Assembly: GCF_020532625.1 (NCBI RefSeq)
Contig: NZ_JAJAUY010000050.1
Location: 1 to 38,913, forward strand
Reading direction: 5' to 3'
Length of the DNA: 38,913 nt
DNA from: Streptomyces antimicrobicus
GTDB taxonomy: Bacteria > Actinomycetota > Actinomycetes > Streptomycetales > Streptomycetaceae
The notes beneath the pieces are model-generated. The model ran no database searches. It was not told the origin of the DNA and was given only the letters and a program-made list of their open reading frames with translations. How positions within the stretch are numbered: the stretch's first letter is position 1; every line of letters starts with the position of its first letter. This document shows, piece after piece, positions 8,010 through 16,753 of the stretch. The translations under genes were made by a program, and so were the position numbers.

Positions 8010-8768
8010 TCAGGCAGTGGCGTCTTCGCCCGCCGCCGACAGGTCGCGGCGGTTGGCGGCTTCGTGGGCGTCGCGGGCGCGGATGCGGTAGTAGTCCTGC
8101 AGCCATCGCCGGGCGATACGCCCCGAGTGACGCGGCCAGTTCGCCAGATCGGACAGCAGCTGCGCGAAGTCGACAGGAACGTCCAGGGACCGCAGGTAGC
8201 CGACCGCCGCCGGGAGGTGGCGGTGCAGGCCCGGCGCGCTCTGGCGGGTCAGCAGGTTCAGGCGGCTCTCGGCGGTCACCTCCCGCATCTGCGCCTCCCG
8301 CCCCGACCCGACCGCCGCAGCGAACGCCGCCCCCAGGCTGCTCCCCCACCCCTGCCCCGGCTTGCCTCCCTCGCCCGCCGCCGCGGCTGCAGGGGGCACG
8401 GCTGCACCTGGACCGCCGGCGGACTCGGCAGACTCCTGGCCGCCCTGAGCACCGGTCGCCTGGACGCGCGGCTGCGCGGCGATCATCGACGCCACCGCGT
8501 AGTAGGCCCGCTGCACCTCCCGCGGCGTACGGTCCTGCGGCAGCCGCGGCGCCACGAACCGGTGCATCCGCGGGACCTCGTCCAATCCCTTGCGCAAACC
8601 GCTGCGCAGCGCTGCCCGCGCGCCAGGGTCTTGTGAGCACAGCTCTTCCATCCGGGCCACGAAGTCCCGTTCACGGCTGAGCCGCTCGCCCTTCCGCTGC
8701 TCGGGCACCGTCGTCCCGAGCGTGTACCCGCTGCCCGCGGGCACCTGCTCCCCTGCCGTACGTGTCAT
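8010..8768 (-). CDS. cse2: Cse2 (CasB) small subunit of Cascade
   Basis: The 252-residue protein carries the alpha-helical Cse2 core: RDFVARMEELCSQDPGARAALRSGL, VPRMHRFVAP, then a C-terminal part with RLNLLTRQ and WPRHSGRIARRWLQDYY. It helps stabilise the R-loop. It is longer than usual because residues about 103-142 form an Ala/Gly/Pro-rich insert between the two helical parts, probably a flexible loop. ATG 8768 has GGGGAG seven bases upstream; TTG 8774 is an alternative. It is separated from cse1 by 53 bp and from cas7 by about 70 bp. Confidence 0.93.
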   Translation of the reverse strand: MTRTAGEQVPAGSGYTLGTTVPEQRKGERLSRERDFVARMEELCSQDPGARAALRSGLRKGLDEVPRMHRFVAPRLPQDRTPREVQRAYYAVASMIAAQPRVQATGAQGGQESAESAGGPGAAVPPAAAAAGEGGKPGQGWGSSLGAAFAAAVGSGREAQMREVTAESRLNLLTRQSAPGLHRHLPAAVGYLRSLDVPVDFAQLLSDLANWPRHSGRIARRWLQDYYRIRARDAHEAANRRDLSAAGEDATA

Positions 8769-8821
8769 CGCCAAGCTCCCCTCCGCTCCTGATCCGTGCG
8801 CCGCGCCCTGCTCGCCCTCGG

Positions 8822-10393
8822 CTACTTGGGCTTGCGGGCCCCGCCGTACAACTCGATGCGTGCCTCGCTGACCGCCTTCGCCCCGCGCTGAGTCCGGATC
8901 ACCGTGTCCGTGACGGCCTCGTACGCCTCCTCTGCCAGCCGCAGGAACGACTTCCTGGCCTCGGCCACGTCCAGCCCGGCATCGTCCAGCACCCCGTCGC
9001 GGTCGAGGCCGGCGAACCTGCGCCAGAACTGGGCCTCGGCCTGGGGCCAGTACCGCCCCGCCGCCTCACCGACCCAGGTGCCCGGGTCGGCCTTCGGGTC
9101 GTCCACGTAGGCCGTCCACGCGCGCTTGACCGCCCGCTCCAGACGCCATCCGAACAGTTCCCCCAGGCTCCGGAGCCGACCCACCGCCGGCGCCGTCCGT
9201 GGAGCCCGCTCCTCGACCAGGTCGAACACCGTCGGCGTGGAGGCATCCACGAACTGGACGTCCTTGGCCTGCCCGTCCTGATCGAAACCGAGCGCCCTGA
9301 CCCTCAGTCGCTCACTGATCTCCTGCGCCGTACGGAACACCGCCGGCCGCACCGGCTGCGCCGAACCCGACGGCTTCAGCAACAGCAACGCATCCAGATC
9401 CCGCCACAGCCCCCGCCGTGCATCCGCAGGCCGGGGGTAGCGGTTGCCCTGCTGACTCGTCTGCCAGATCACGAAGTCGTCGTCCCGGGGCATCCGCCCC
9501 GCGCGGTACGCCCACGTGATGTAGGCGTCGGCCACGTGCCGCCCCTCTTCGTCGGGGACGAGCAGCAGGGCGTGCTGGGAGCAGGCCGTCAGTCGCGAAC
9601 ACGGCCCCTGCGGCAGCAACGGAGCACCGTCCGGGTCGGGCAGTTCCTCCCACTCCCACGGGCACAGGTCCCGCTCACGCCGCTCCGCGCTGCGCGGCGG
9701 CACCAGCCCGGCGAGCAGCGTCTCGAACAAGCTCTCGCCTTCGGGGTGGTACGACAACGCCGTCCGCAAGGGCCCAGCAACGGCACTCGCGGTCTTCACC
9801 CCGCCCACCTCACGCGCCGAACACCGCCCCGACGGGCCCCAGTAGTGCCACACCAGAAGGTTCAGCACCGCCTCCCCCACCGTCGGCAGATCCGGCCGCG
9901 CGTCACTCCCGTGCCGAAACCAGGCGTGATTGTTGCCCGCCGGCCGCGTGACCATCAGCTTGTTCACACCGGCGGTGTTCCCCGCATCGCACTGCTCGGC
10001 AAGCCGCGCATCCTGCATCCACGGCCGCCCACCCACAGGGTCGAACACGAAGAACCGCTGCCGCCACTCGGTGAAGTAGCCATCCACTCCGGGCTGCTTG
10101 CGTCCGCTACGACCAGCCGGTAACCGCCCCAGTTCGAGGACGTCCAGGCGACGGTCGCTCCAGTCGGGGCCTCCCGCGTCCAGCCCCGTCACCCGCGCCG
10201 TCAACGCGTACAGCACCCGCAGCAGCGCTGCATGCGCCGGCGCATCGGCGACAGCCAGCCCCGCGATGTCCTGCGAGCGCGTGAGGACCTCGCGCAGTCC
10301 CACCCGCTCCGCCGACCGGTCACCGGACACGCCGGCCCGCCAGCGCACCGGAATCCACGGCTCGTCGATCAGGCTGTAGAGGCCACCAGGCAT
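8822..10393 (-). CDS. cse1: Cse1 (CasA/Cas8e) large subunit of Cascade
   Basis: The 523-residue protein recognises the PAM and recruits Cas3. The N terminus LYSLIDEPWIPV, the region YFTEWRQRFFVFDP..GRPWMQ and the block NKLMVTRPAGNNHAWFRH are typical Cse1 features. The C-terminal four-helix part appears complete. ATG 10393 was chosen because homology begins at once and AGGGGA lies about 12 bases upstream; the frame is open further upstream to 10534 but crosses the repeat-like hairpins. It starts the Cascade gene run, 214 bp after the cas3 stop. Confidence 0.95.
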   Translation of the reverse strand: MPGGLYSLIDEPWIPVRWRAGVSGDRSAERVGLREVLTRSQDIAGLAVADAPAHAALLRVLYALTARVTGLDAGGPDWSDRRLDVLELGRLPAGRSGRKQPGVDGYFTEWRQRFFVFDPVGGRPWMQDARLAEQCDAGNTAGVNKLMVTRPAGNNHAWFRHGSDARPDLPTVGEAVLNLLVWHYWGPSGRCSAREVGGVKTASAVAGPLRTALSYHPEGESLFETLLAGLVPPRSAERRERDLCPWEWEELPDPDGAPLLPQGPCSRLTACSQHALLLVPDEEGRHVADAYITWAYRAGRMPRDDDFVIWQTSQQGNRYPRPADARRGLWRDLDALLLLKPSGSAQPVRPAVFRTAQEISERLRVRALGFDQDGQAKDVQFVDASTPTVFDLVEERAPRTAPAVGRLRSLGELFGWRLERAVKRAWTAYVDDPKADPGTWVGEAAGRYWPQAEAQFWRRFAGLDRDGVLDDAGLDVAEARKSFLRLAEEAYEAVTDTVIRTQRGAKAVSEARIELYGGARKPK

Positions 10394-10428
10394 GGAAACG
10401 TCCGTTCCCCTGGACAACAATGACGGCG

Positions 10429-10517
10429 AGGGCCCCCGCCCGAGCGGGGGTGAGCCGGCCGTCGCTCGAAGGCACGCCCCGGCCAGGCCCCATGCCCGCG
10501 CGAGCGGGCGTACCGCC
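10429..10517 (+). CRISPR. Degenerate two-repeat CRISPR-like element in the cas3-cse1 gap
   Basis: Two 29-nt units at 10429-10457 and 10489-10517 align with the repeat of arrays 2 and 3, on the plus strand and 60 bp apart. The first ends GGGGGTGAGCCG exactly as a repeat should. Their central palindromes are CCCCCGC/GCGGGGG with loop CCGA and GCCCGC/GCGGGC with loop GCGA. The stems differ from the main repeat (CTCCGC/GCGGAG) but pairing is fully kept. The 31-nt segment between them would be a spacer. No leader is visible, so it may be a relic array or a regulatory structure. Confidence 0.6.
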
Positions 10518-10553
10518 CCAGCAAGTGGGAACAACTCCCCTTGCTGGGGCGGT
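10512..10553 (-). terminator. 18-bp hairpin downstream of cas3
   Basis: ACCGCCCCAGCAAG (10512-10525) pairs with its complement at 10540-10553. After a one-base bulge, GGGA pairs with TCCC, leaving the loop ACAAC. It lies 55 bp after the cas3 stop on the minus strand and has no T-run, so it could be an intrinsic terminator of the GC-rich actinobacterial kind, or a processing/stability element that sets cas3 apart from the Cascade genes. Confidence 0.65.
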
Positions 10554-10607
10554 CATTGAACCGTAGCGAAGGCCGTAGCTCGAAGGTGCAGCTTTCGCGG
10601 AATTGCC

Positions 10608-13472
10608 TCAGCCACGCTCCAGACCCACCTCGGACGCCGTGATCAACCCGCCACCATGGCGGCAACCCCACTCGCCCCCCGCCAACCGCTCCATCCGCAA
10701 CAGCACGACGCCCCGCAGCACCGCCTGCCTCTCCCACCCCTCAGGCGCACGCTCACCCTCCTCGGGCACCAGCCACCGGCCCGGAACGGGCACCACGTAC
10801 GACACGACCTCCGCGAGGTCCTCCCGCGACAACCCGCCCTTCGGCACAGGCACCGACCCGGCCGCGTCCAAGGTCACCTCGTCGTCGCCGTGCGCATACA
10901 GGCACAGGACGCGACCTGAATCCGCCCCCAGCCGCGTCACCAGCAGCTCCTCGGTGATCCCCTTCTCCGGACGACTGAGCTTCGACAGGTCCCCCGCCAC
11001 GTCCGCCGGCGAGCACACGGTCGCCAGATCCGCCAAGAACGCCTCCGCCGACTCCCCCGCCTCCCGCTCGCCGTCCAGCCGCGCCAGTTCACGGGCCACC
11101 GACTCCTCCAGACCATCGACGAACTCCGGCGCGTACGCCTCGTCCACCAGCCGCTGCACATCCCCCGGCACCGCCACTCCGGCACCCTCCCGCGCAATCA
11201 GCAACGACGTCCGCTTCAGCAGCCCCGCGTCATACACCCGCCCCCACGACGCCGGCGGCCGACCCTCCACCCCTTGGCCGGCCAGAGGATCCAGAACCAC
11301 CAGCCGCGGCCGGTCCTCCCGGGCGGCCCACCGCGGCCGGCCCTCCGCTCCGCGAGCATGCCGACGGCACCGCCCCGCACGCTGCAGCAGTTGAGCCAGC
11401 GGAGCCAGGTCGCTGATGACCACGTCGAAGTCCAGGTCGAGGGACTGCTCCACCACTTGCGTCGCGACCAGCACCGACGCGCCACGAACCGACATCGCCG
11501 CCCCGACCGCCGGCTTGCCGTACGCCGCCTCGCACTCCTCAGTGACCCGCTGCCGCACCCGTGCCGGGAACCGCGAATGCAGCAGCCGAAGACCCCCCTC
11601 CGACCCCGCCAGCTCAGGGAACGCCACCACCAGATCCCGAAACGTCTGCTGAGCCTCGGCCACCGTCGTACAGGACACCAACGCGGTGCCCCCCTCCTGC
11701 ACAACCAGCCGCAACTCCTCCCGCAACGCCTCCCTGCGTCCTCCGGCGCGCACCACCTCGGCCCGGTCCGCGGCGGCCCCGTCTGCGACGTCCCACGTCA
11801 CGGGGCGCGCCACCACCTCGAGCGTCCGCTCGCGACCACCGACCACATGGCGCGCCGCCGACACCTCACCCGTTGCAGCACTCACGTACAGCCACCCCGG
11901 ATAGCGCGGCTCCACCACCGCCTCGTCGCCGAACCCCGCCCCACGCCGGTACGCCTCCACCAGCGAAGTCGCCGACCGGCCGGTCAACGTCGCCGACAGC
12001 AACACCACCGGCGCACCCAGCGCGCCCAGCCACTCCAACAACCGCACCATCAACTGATGCATCCACGGCCCGTACGCGTGCGCCTCGTCGACGACCACGA
12101 CCTTCTCCGCCAACCCGAACAGCCGCATCGCCCCGTGGCGGACCGGCAACACTCCCGTCAGGACCTGGTCGACCGTCCCCACCCCCAACGGCGCCAACAA
12201 CCCCCGGTGCCGGCCCGCCAGCCACGCCTCAGCCTCCGCAGCCGTCAGCGCACCCGAACTGAGATCCGCCCCACCCACCACCGACACCGCACCGGCAGGA
12301 CGCAGCCACGCCATCGAATGCAGCAATGTCAACGCCCGCTCCCCCTCCAACGCCGACTCGGCAAACCGCCGCACCCGCGGAAACATCGCATCGGCCGTCG
12401 CCATCGTCGGCAGCGCCACGTACAGCCCCCGAGAGCCCGCCGCCCGCCCCAACTCCGAGGCCGCGAACAGCGCGGCCTCGGTCTTCCCGTCCCCCGTCGG
12501 CGCCGTCACCAGCACCAGCCCCGGCCCTCCCCGCTCCACCAGGCCCGGCAGCTCCTCCACCAGATCCCGCTGCAACGGGTTCGGACCGAACCCGAACATC
12601 TCCTCGAACCCCCCAACCGCAAACCGGGCCCTCCCCACCCCGGCCGCGGCCACCGCACCAGCGACCACTCCGCACGCCCGCCGCCAGTGCTCATCCACTT
12701 CCGCCGCCGAGCCACCCCACCCGACCGGCGGCATCAGCGACTCCACCACCTCCGACCGGCTCACCAGCCAATCGGAAAGCACCACCAACCCCCACACCAC
12801 CACAGCCAACTCAGCCGGCAGCCCCGCAACCGGAACCGCACCCGCACCCGTCACCCGCCGCAGCTCCACAAAATGGGAACGCCGCTGCGCGGCCCAACCC
12901 TCACCCCCCAACCCCGGCTGGTACTCCGAGGCCCGCAACAGCTCCCGCTCCGGCAGCACCCCACCGAAGACCCCGTGGTGTCCACCCAACAACTGCGCCA
13001 CCTGGTGCCCTACAGCACCTCGCAGCAACTGCCGCCCATCCGGCATCCGGCGCCCCTCCGGATACCCCGCCTCAGCCAGCAGGCCCGCCAACGCCCAGTG
13101 CGAGGCAACCTCATGGCGAAAGCCCCGCTGACCAACAGCCCCGGGCGCAAACCCGTACAACGGGTCACCACACAACAGCTCGAATGCTTCACCGACCTGC
13201 GCCTGGAACGGCGGGCTGATCTTCCCCAGGTCATGCAAACCGGCCCAGAACGAGACCACCGCACGCGCCTCATCCCCAGGCAGACCCAAGGCCCGACCGA
13301 TACGGACGCGTAACTGCTCTCCCAGCACCACGTCCCACAGCACCTGACACGCAGCGGCCGCATCCAGCAGATGACACATCACCGGATACCGCCGAGACAG
13401 CCCCCGCGCCTTCCCCCACAAACGACCATCAGGACGAGACGGACCGACTACGCTGTGCTCTCGCTGCGCCAT
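10608..13472 (-). CDS. cas3: Cas3 HD nuclease-helicase (type I-E)
   Basis: This 954-residue protein is recruited by Cascade to degrade target DNA. The N-terminal HD nuclease domain shows CHLLDAA near residue 34 and GLHDLGK with His80-Asp81. The helicase part has a Walker A motif TAPTGDGKTEAAL near 322, motif II VVDEAHAYG near 459, motif III LLSATLTG, the motif ATQVVEQSLDLDFD and the motif VI box QRAGRCRRH near 700. All catalytic motifs look intact. ATG 13472 begins the family homology. No strong ribosome site precedes it, so a leaderless or short-leader transcript is possible. It is the first cas gene, on the minus strand, divergent from array 2. Confidence 0.97.
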   Translation of the reverse strand: MAQREHSVVGPSRPDGRLWGKARGLSRRYPVMCHLLDAAAACQVLWDVVLGEQLRVRIGRALGLPGDEARAVVSFWAGLHDLGKISPPFQAQVGEAFELLCGDPLYGFAPGAVGQRGFRHEVASHWALAGLLAEAGYPEGRRMPDGRQLLRGAVGHQVAQLLGGHHGVFGGVLPERELLRASEYQPGLGGEGWAAQRRSHFVELRRVTGAGAVPVAGLPAELAVVVWGLVVLSDWLVSRSEVVESLMPPVGWGGSAAEVDEHWRRACGVVAGAVAAAGVGRARFAVGGFEEMFGFGPNPLQRDLVEELPGLVERGGPGLVLVTAPTGDGKTEAALFAASELGRAAGSRGLYVALPTMATADAMFPRVRRFAESALEGERALTLLHSMAWLRPAGAVSVVGGADLSSGALTAAEAEAWLAGRHRGLLAPLGVGTVDQVLTGVLPVRHGAMRLFGLAEKVVVVDEAHAYGPWMHQLMVRLLEWLGALGAPVVLLSATLTGRSATSLVEAYRRGAGFGDEAVVEPRYPGWLYVSAATGEVSAARHVVGGRERTLEVVARPVTWDVADGAAADRAEVVRAGGRREALREELRLVVQEGGTALVSCTTVAEAQQTFRDLVVAFPELAGSEGGLRLLHSRFPARVRQRVTEECEAAYGKPAVGAAMSVRGASVLVATQVVEQSLDLDFDVVISDLAPLAQLLQRAGRCRRHARGAEGRPRWAAREDRPRLVVLDPLAGQGVEGRPPASWGRVYDAGLLKRTSLLIAREGAGVAVPGDVQRLVDEAYAPEFVDGLEESVARELARLDGEREAGESAEAFLADLATVCSPADVAGDLSKLSRPEKGITEELLVTRLGADSGRVLCLYAHGDDEVTLDAAGSVPVPKGGLSREDLAEVVSYVVPVPGRWLVPEEGERAPEGWERQAVLRGVVLLRMERLAGGEWGCRHGGGLITASEVGLERG

Positions 13473-13736
13473 GCGACAGACTTAGCAGCCACCACTGACA
13501 ACGCACCCACGATCGGCAAGGCACCACAGCCAACAGCGCATTAGAACAACGGCGAAGGGCTCTAAAGCCCGAGGTCACGAAGGATCCTCACCGTGACCGA
13601 AGGTGCGCCGCCAACTCGCGGTGACACCCCGCCACCGCTGCTCCTCTCCGAGCGACCGAACGTGCACCGCCGACGACGCAGTCGGAGCTCAGGCTCTTCT
13701 TTTGCCCCAGCAGGCGTCCACCGGCGAGTCCTCCGG
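13473..13736. other. Intergenic region between cas3 and leader 2
   Basis: No credible gene is visible. It must hold the cas3 promoter (minus strand) and may hold array 2 promoter elements. I could not assign -35/-10 boxes with confidence. Open frames crossing it on the minus strand are antisense translations of array 2. Confidence 0.5.
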
Positions 13737-13847
13737 AGCGGTACGGTGGCTCACCTCCGACCGCTGTTCCATGCACATTGCGAGGTTGCGTTGAACCTGC
13801 ACAGCAAAGCAATGGCAAAGGGGTCGTAGCGTTGCAGGTCAGAAAGG
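13737..13847 (+). promoter_or_regulatory. Leader of CRISPR array 2
   Basis: This 111-nt segment directly precedes the first repeat and matches the leader of array 3 with about nine differences by eye and no gaps. It contains TTGCGTTGAACC, ACAGCAAAG, GGCAAAGGGG and TGCAGGTCAG. The last blocks also occur before array 1. At 13748-13759 it holds GGCTCACCTCCG, the reverse complement of 12 bases near the 3' end of the repeat. Confidence 0.88.
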
Positions 13848-14180
13848 GTCTTCTCCGCGCGAGCGGAGGTGAGCCGGCAGAGTGCACGCCGCCGTCTTCG
13901 TCGACGTAGTCTTCTCCGCGCGAGCGGAGGTGAGCCGGATCAGGTGGTGGCGGGTCCAGCTGTGCCCGGGTCTTCTCCGCGCGAGCGGAGGTGAGCCGCA
14001 GTGCTTGAAGTGGCGACCGTGGGAGTGGGTGTCTTCTCCGCGCGAGCGGAGGTGAGCCGCGGTCCCAGTAGCCTCTGCGAGCCTCCGCCTGGTCTTCTCC
14101 GCGCGAGGGAGGTGAGCCGTTCCGCACCGATGCCTCCGCATGGCTGAGCGCGTCTTCTCTGCGCGAGTGGAGGTAAGTCG
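13848..14180 (+). CRISPR. CRISPR array 2 (type I-E), 6 repeats, 5 spacers
   Basis: Repeats of 29 nt start at 13848, 13909, 13970, 14031, 14092 and 14152, with 32-nt spacers. The repeat begins GTCTTCTCCGC, has loop GCGA and ends GCGGAGGTGAGCCG. It differs from the array 1 repeat at positions 4, 25 and 26. The fifth repeat lacks one base in the stem (28 nt). The sixth has four substitutions, the expected decay at the trailer end. It is transcribed rightward from the leader at 13737. Confidence 0.98.
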
Positions 14181-14377
14181 GAGTCAACCCGGAGCCCCAG
14201 GAGCCGTTCCGGCGGCTCCTGCGCGCCGAGTGGTTCCGTAGGTTCAGTCGACCCGCCGAGTGCACGGACGGTCTACGAACGGCCGACTGGAGGGTACTTG
14301 GGACTCAAAGGCGGCGGGTAGGGCTGGATGCGCCCGTCGAGGCGATAGAGGGAGCTCTCATGCCCAGCGCGTCCCTT

Positions 14378-14986
14378 TCAGGAGACGCCGAGTCCGAACG
14401 ACCGTCGGCCCTCTGGACTCGAACGGAGCCCCGGCCGACAGGGGGAACTGGTCGGCCGGGGCGGCGGTCCGGGTTCAGGCCGGCGTGTGCTCCCGGTCCT
14501 GCGAGCCGCCCCCGCGGCACGCGAGACAGGCTCGCTGTAGACCACGCGGCGCGCGCCGTCGACCACGACGACCCGGCGTACGCCGCGGCACGCCGCGCAG
14601 CCGCCGGCCGGAGTCGACCGGTTGGGCCGCGTGAAGCGGCCCCTACGGCGGAGCTGCGTGAGGTGGTCGATCAGGTCGCCGTACTCACGGTTCTCCCACG
14701 CGTTCGTCATAGCCGACCAGCCTAGCGAGACGATCCAGTTCGGGTGGTCCACTCGGCAGCCCGAGCCGCAATTCCCGTCGGCGCACTGGTTGTCGTGCTG
14801 GCACGTCGCCGCCACCGGGAGGCCGTCCAGGGGCCGCGTCCACAGCTCGGGGTCGATCTCGAATCCGGTTTCGCGGATCCGCTCCATCGAGTGGTCCAGC
14901 GCCCCCGGCGTGTACCGGGACGGCTCGGGAAGGTCCGGGACGTGGTGTACGAACCGGCCGAGCCCGGTGCGCAGGCGGGCGTACAC
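14378..14986 (-). CDS. Hypothetical protein with Cys-rich segment, tail uncertain
   Basis: I do not recognise this 202-residue protein. GTG 14986 has GGAGGGG seven bases upstream. Strong third-position GC bias continues through about residue 150, including a cysteine-rich stretch CQHDNQCADGNCGSGC and NWIVSLGWSAMTNAWENREYG, followed by CAACRG. The last 50 residues are Arg/Pro-rich and look like out-of-frame sequence, so the gene may be truncated or frameshifted near its 3' end. Upstream its frame runs directly into the remains of the XRE regulator, so the gene sits in decayed DNA between arrays 2 and 3. Confidence 0.4.
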   Translation of the reverse strand: MYARLRTGLGRFVHHVPDLPEPSRYTPGALDHSMERIRETGFEIDPELWTRPLDGLPVAATCQHDNQCADGNCGSGCRVDHPNWIVSLGWSAMTNAWENREYGDLIDHLTQLRRRGRFTRPNRSTPAGGCAACRGVRRVVVVDGARRVVYSEPVSRAAGAARRTGSTRRPEPGPPPRPTSSPCRPGLRSSPEGRRSFGLGVS

Positions 14987-15046
14987 CAAGGTGCCCCTCC
15001 ACAGGGTTCCCCGCTTGCACCGCTGCACGGCCGCCAGTCACGGATC

Positions 15047-15622
15047 CTAGGCCCGTTCGGCGGCCCAGCCCATCCGGTCCAGGCCCACGCGCGCGAGGTC
15101 AGGGTGGTCCAACTTGAGGGCGACGTCATGGGCCGTCCGGTACGCCGGGGCAAGACCGCCATGCCTCCGTGGACGGTGCAGTCCACACGGTCTGGGTCAG
15201 CTCCACGACTAGTGCGGGCAGCGCCTTAGCTGGGGCGCGTAGGTGGGTGGCCCGAACGCTCTGGCACAGCGCCTCTGCTCCGGCCCCCAGTTCCGGAGGG
15301 GCCGGACGGCGGTGAGGTCGGAGGTCGGGCCGAGGCCGTACTGGTCGAGGGCCTCACGAATCGGTGCGACCGGCGAAAGGAGGCGGTCGGGGCGGAGGGA
15401 TGTCACGGCGGGGGAGCCTGTGAGTTCGGACGGGTCCACGCGCAGCGCTTGGGCCACTGCGTCCACGAAGCCGGGTGTGGCGGGGCGGGCCCCGCACTCG
15501 ACCTGACTGAGAAGGCTGAGGCTGTACGGGATCCGGTCGGCCAACTGAACCTGCGTGAGCCGCGCCAGGCGCCCTTGCTCGCGGATCCGGTAACCGGTGT
15601 GGTCATCGTCGCGTAGAGGCAT
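15047..15622 (-). pseudogene. Decayed XRE-family HTH regulator
   Basis: From ATG 15622 the sequence encodes a good XRE helix-turn-helix (REQGRLARLTQVQLADRI then LSLLSQVECGAR) and the following PSELTG..PIREALDQYGLGP typical of long Streptomyces XRE regulators. After PLR near 15300 homology moves to a second frame (EALCQSVRATHLRA, LPALVVELTQTVW), ending at a stop. It then moves to a third frame (AYRTAHDVALKLDHPDLARVGLDRMGWAAERA) that meets TAG at 15047. Related sequence (LAAVQRCKRGTL) continues in that frame past a second stop. Intact relatives are about 400 residues, so this one has at least two frameshifts and stops. If expressed, only a 137-residue HTH fragment is made. Confidence 0.85.
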
Positions 15623-15712
15623 ACTCGTCTCCGTCCGGGACTCGTCGTCATGGACCGTCCGTGATCGCCCCCGACTCCGCCCGGGCCGGGGGCGATTGCA
15701 TAGGCTCGGTTC

Positions 15713-16260
15713 ATGACGCGCGCCCTGTACCTCTTCGGCTCGGCAGCCCGCCCGTGTTCGACGTCGCCCGCACGATCGAGGACGCGCAGGCCCGCGGCTG
15801 GGACGTCTGCCTCGGCCTGACCCCGACCGCGGCGGAGTGGCTGGAGGACGGTCTCGACGGCCTTGCTGCGCTCACCGGGCACCCGATCCGCAGCCGATAC
15901 AAGCGGCCCGGCGAGCCAGATGTGTGGCCCAAGGCGGACGCGGTCCTTGTGGCCCCAGCCACCTTCAACACCGTGAACGCGTGGGCGCTCGGCCTGACGG
16001 ACCGGTTCGTCGTCGGCGTGGTCGCCGCGGGCATCGGCAAGGGCATCCCCACGGCAGTCATGCCCTGCGTGAACGCGGCCTACGTGCAACACAGGGCCTT
16101 CGACCGGTCGGTGCAGGAGCTGCGGGACATGGGCGTACGTGTGCTGTACGGCGAGGGTGGCTTCATGCCCAATCAGCCGGGGCAGGGCCGCCCGGAGGTG
16201 TACCCATGGCGATTGGCCCTGGACACCGTCGACAACCTGGCCCCTGCCGGCGGGGCTTAG
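15713..16260 (+). pseudogene. Flavoprotein (HFCD/phosphopantothenoylcysteine decarboxylase-like), frameshifted near start
   Basis: The first codons from ATG 15713 read MTRALYLFGSAA, the usual start of this small Streptomyces flavoprotein family. One base is missing near 15746-15750, and the rest (PPVFDVARTIEDAQARGWDV, ADAVLVAPATFNTVNAWALG, MPCVNAAY) is in the next frame to TAG 16260. The APATFNT block is the flavin-binding signature. A GTG at 15661 could start the downstream frame but would lose the first strand of the fold. It is divergent from the decayed XRE gene; in my recollection this regulator-flavoprotein pair is common in Streptomyces, and both members are broken here. Confidence 0.8.
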
Positions 16261-16642
16261 ACGCGCGACACCGCCCCCTCCGGCCCGGCCCCGCAGTCCG
16301 GGGGCAGTGTCGTTCAAGAGGTGCCGTACTACTGGCTCGCCGCCCGGTGTTGATGATGCTCGTCGACTGGCTGGCCAGATTGATCGGCGCGGGCAGAGAC
16401 GTCTGCCCGGTCGAAAGGTGCTGAACCGCAGGGGGGGTGGGGCAGGCCAGCGTTGACCAAGACGCCAGCGCCGGTGGACTTCAGCGTCAGCTCGCTGGTC
16501 GACCAGCTGCCGTTCAGCAAGAGGCGACGAAGCACACGCCCGGAGCCGCCGTGAAGACATCGTGTCTTCTTCGCGCGAGCGGAGGAACGTCGTCGTCGCG
16601 CTGGTCTTCTGCCTAGAAGGCGTGGGCTAGGGGTCCTGCGCA
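16261..16642. other. Gene-free stretch before leader 3
   Basis: No coding frame with family content was seen between the flavoprotein remnant and leader 3. Apart from the solitary repeat listed separately at 16564, nothing could be assigned. Confidence 0.5.
16564..16592 (+). repeat. Solitary degenerate CRISPR repeat upstream of leader 3
   Basis: This unit reads GTCTTCTTCGCGCGAGCGG, keeps AGGA, and then departs from the consensus at its 3' end. It has no neighbour at 61 bp. It is oriented like arrays 2 and 3 and lies about 50 bp before the array 3 leader. It looks like the terminal repeat of a lost array. Confidence 0.75.
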
Positions 16643-16753
16643 AGCGGTACGGTGGTTCACCCCCGGCAGCTGTTCCACCCACATTGTGAGGTTGCGTTGA
16701 ACCTGCACAGCAAAGCAATGGCAAAGGGGCCGTAGCGTTGCAGGCCAGAAAGG
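16643..16753 (+). promoter_or_regulatory. Leader of CRISPR array 3
   Basis: These 111 nt directly precede the first repeat and align without gaps to the leader of array 2 (about nine differences). They include TTGCGTTGAACC, ACAGCAAAG, GGCAAAGGGG and TGCAGGCCAG. The reverse-repeat fragment is less perfect here (GGTTCACCCCCG, 16654-16665). Confidence 0.88.

Noticed and set aside
13588..14265. 225-codon minus-strand frame across array 2
   Set aside because: The repeated GSPPLARRR/LTSAREAEKT-type peptides come from the CRISPR repeat read in the wrong sense.
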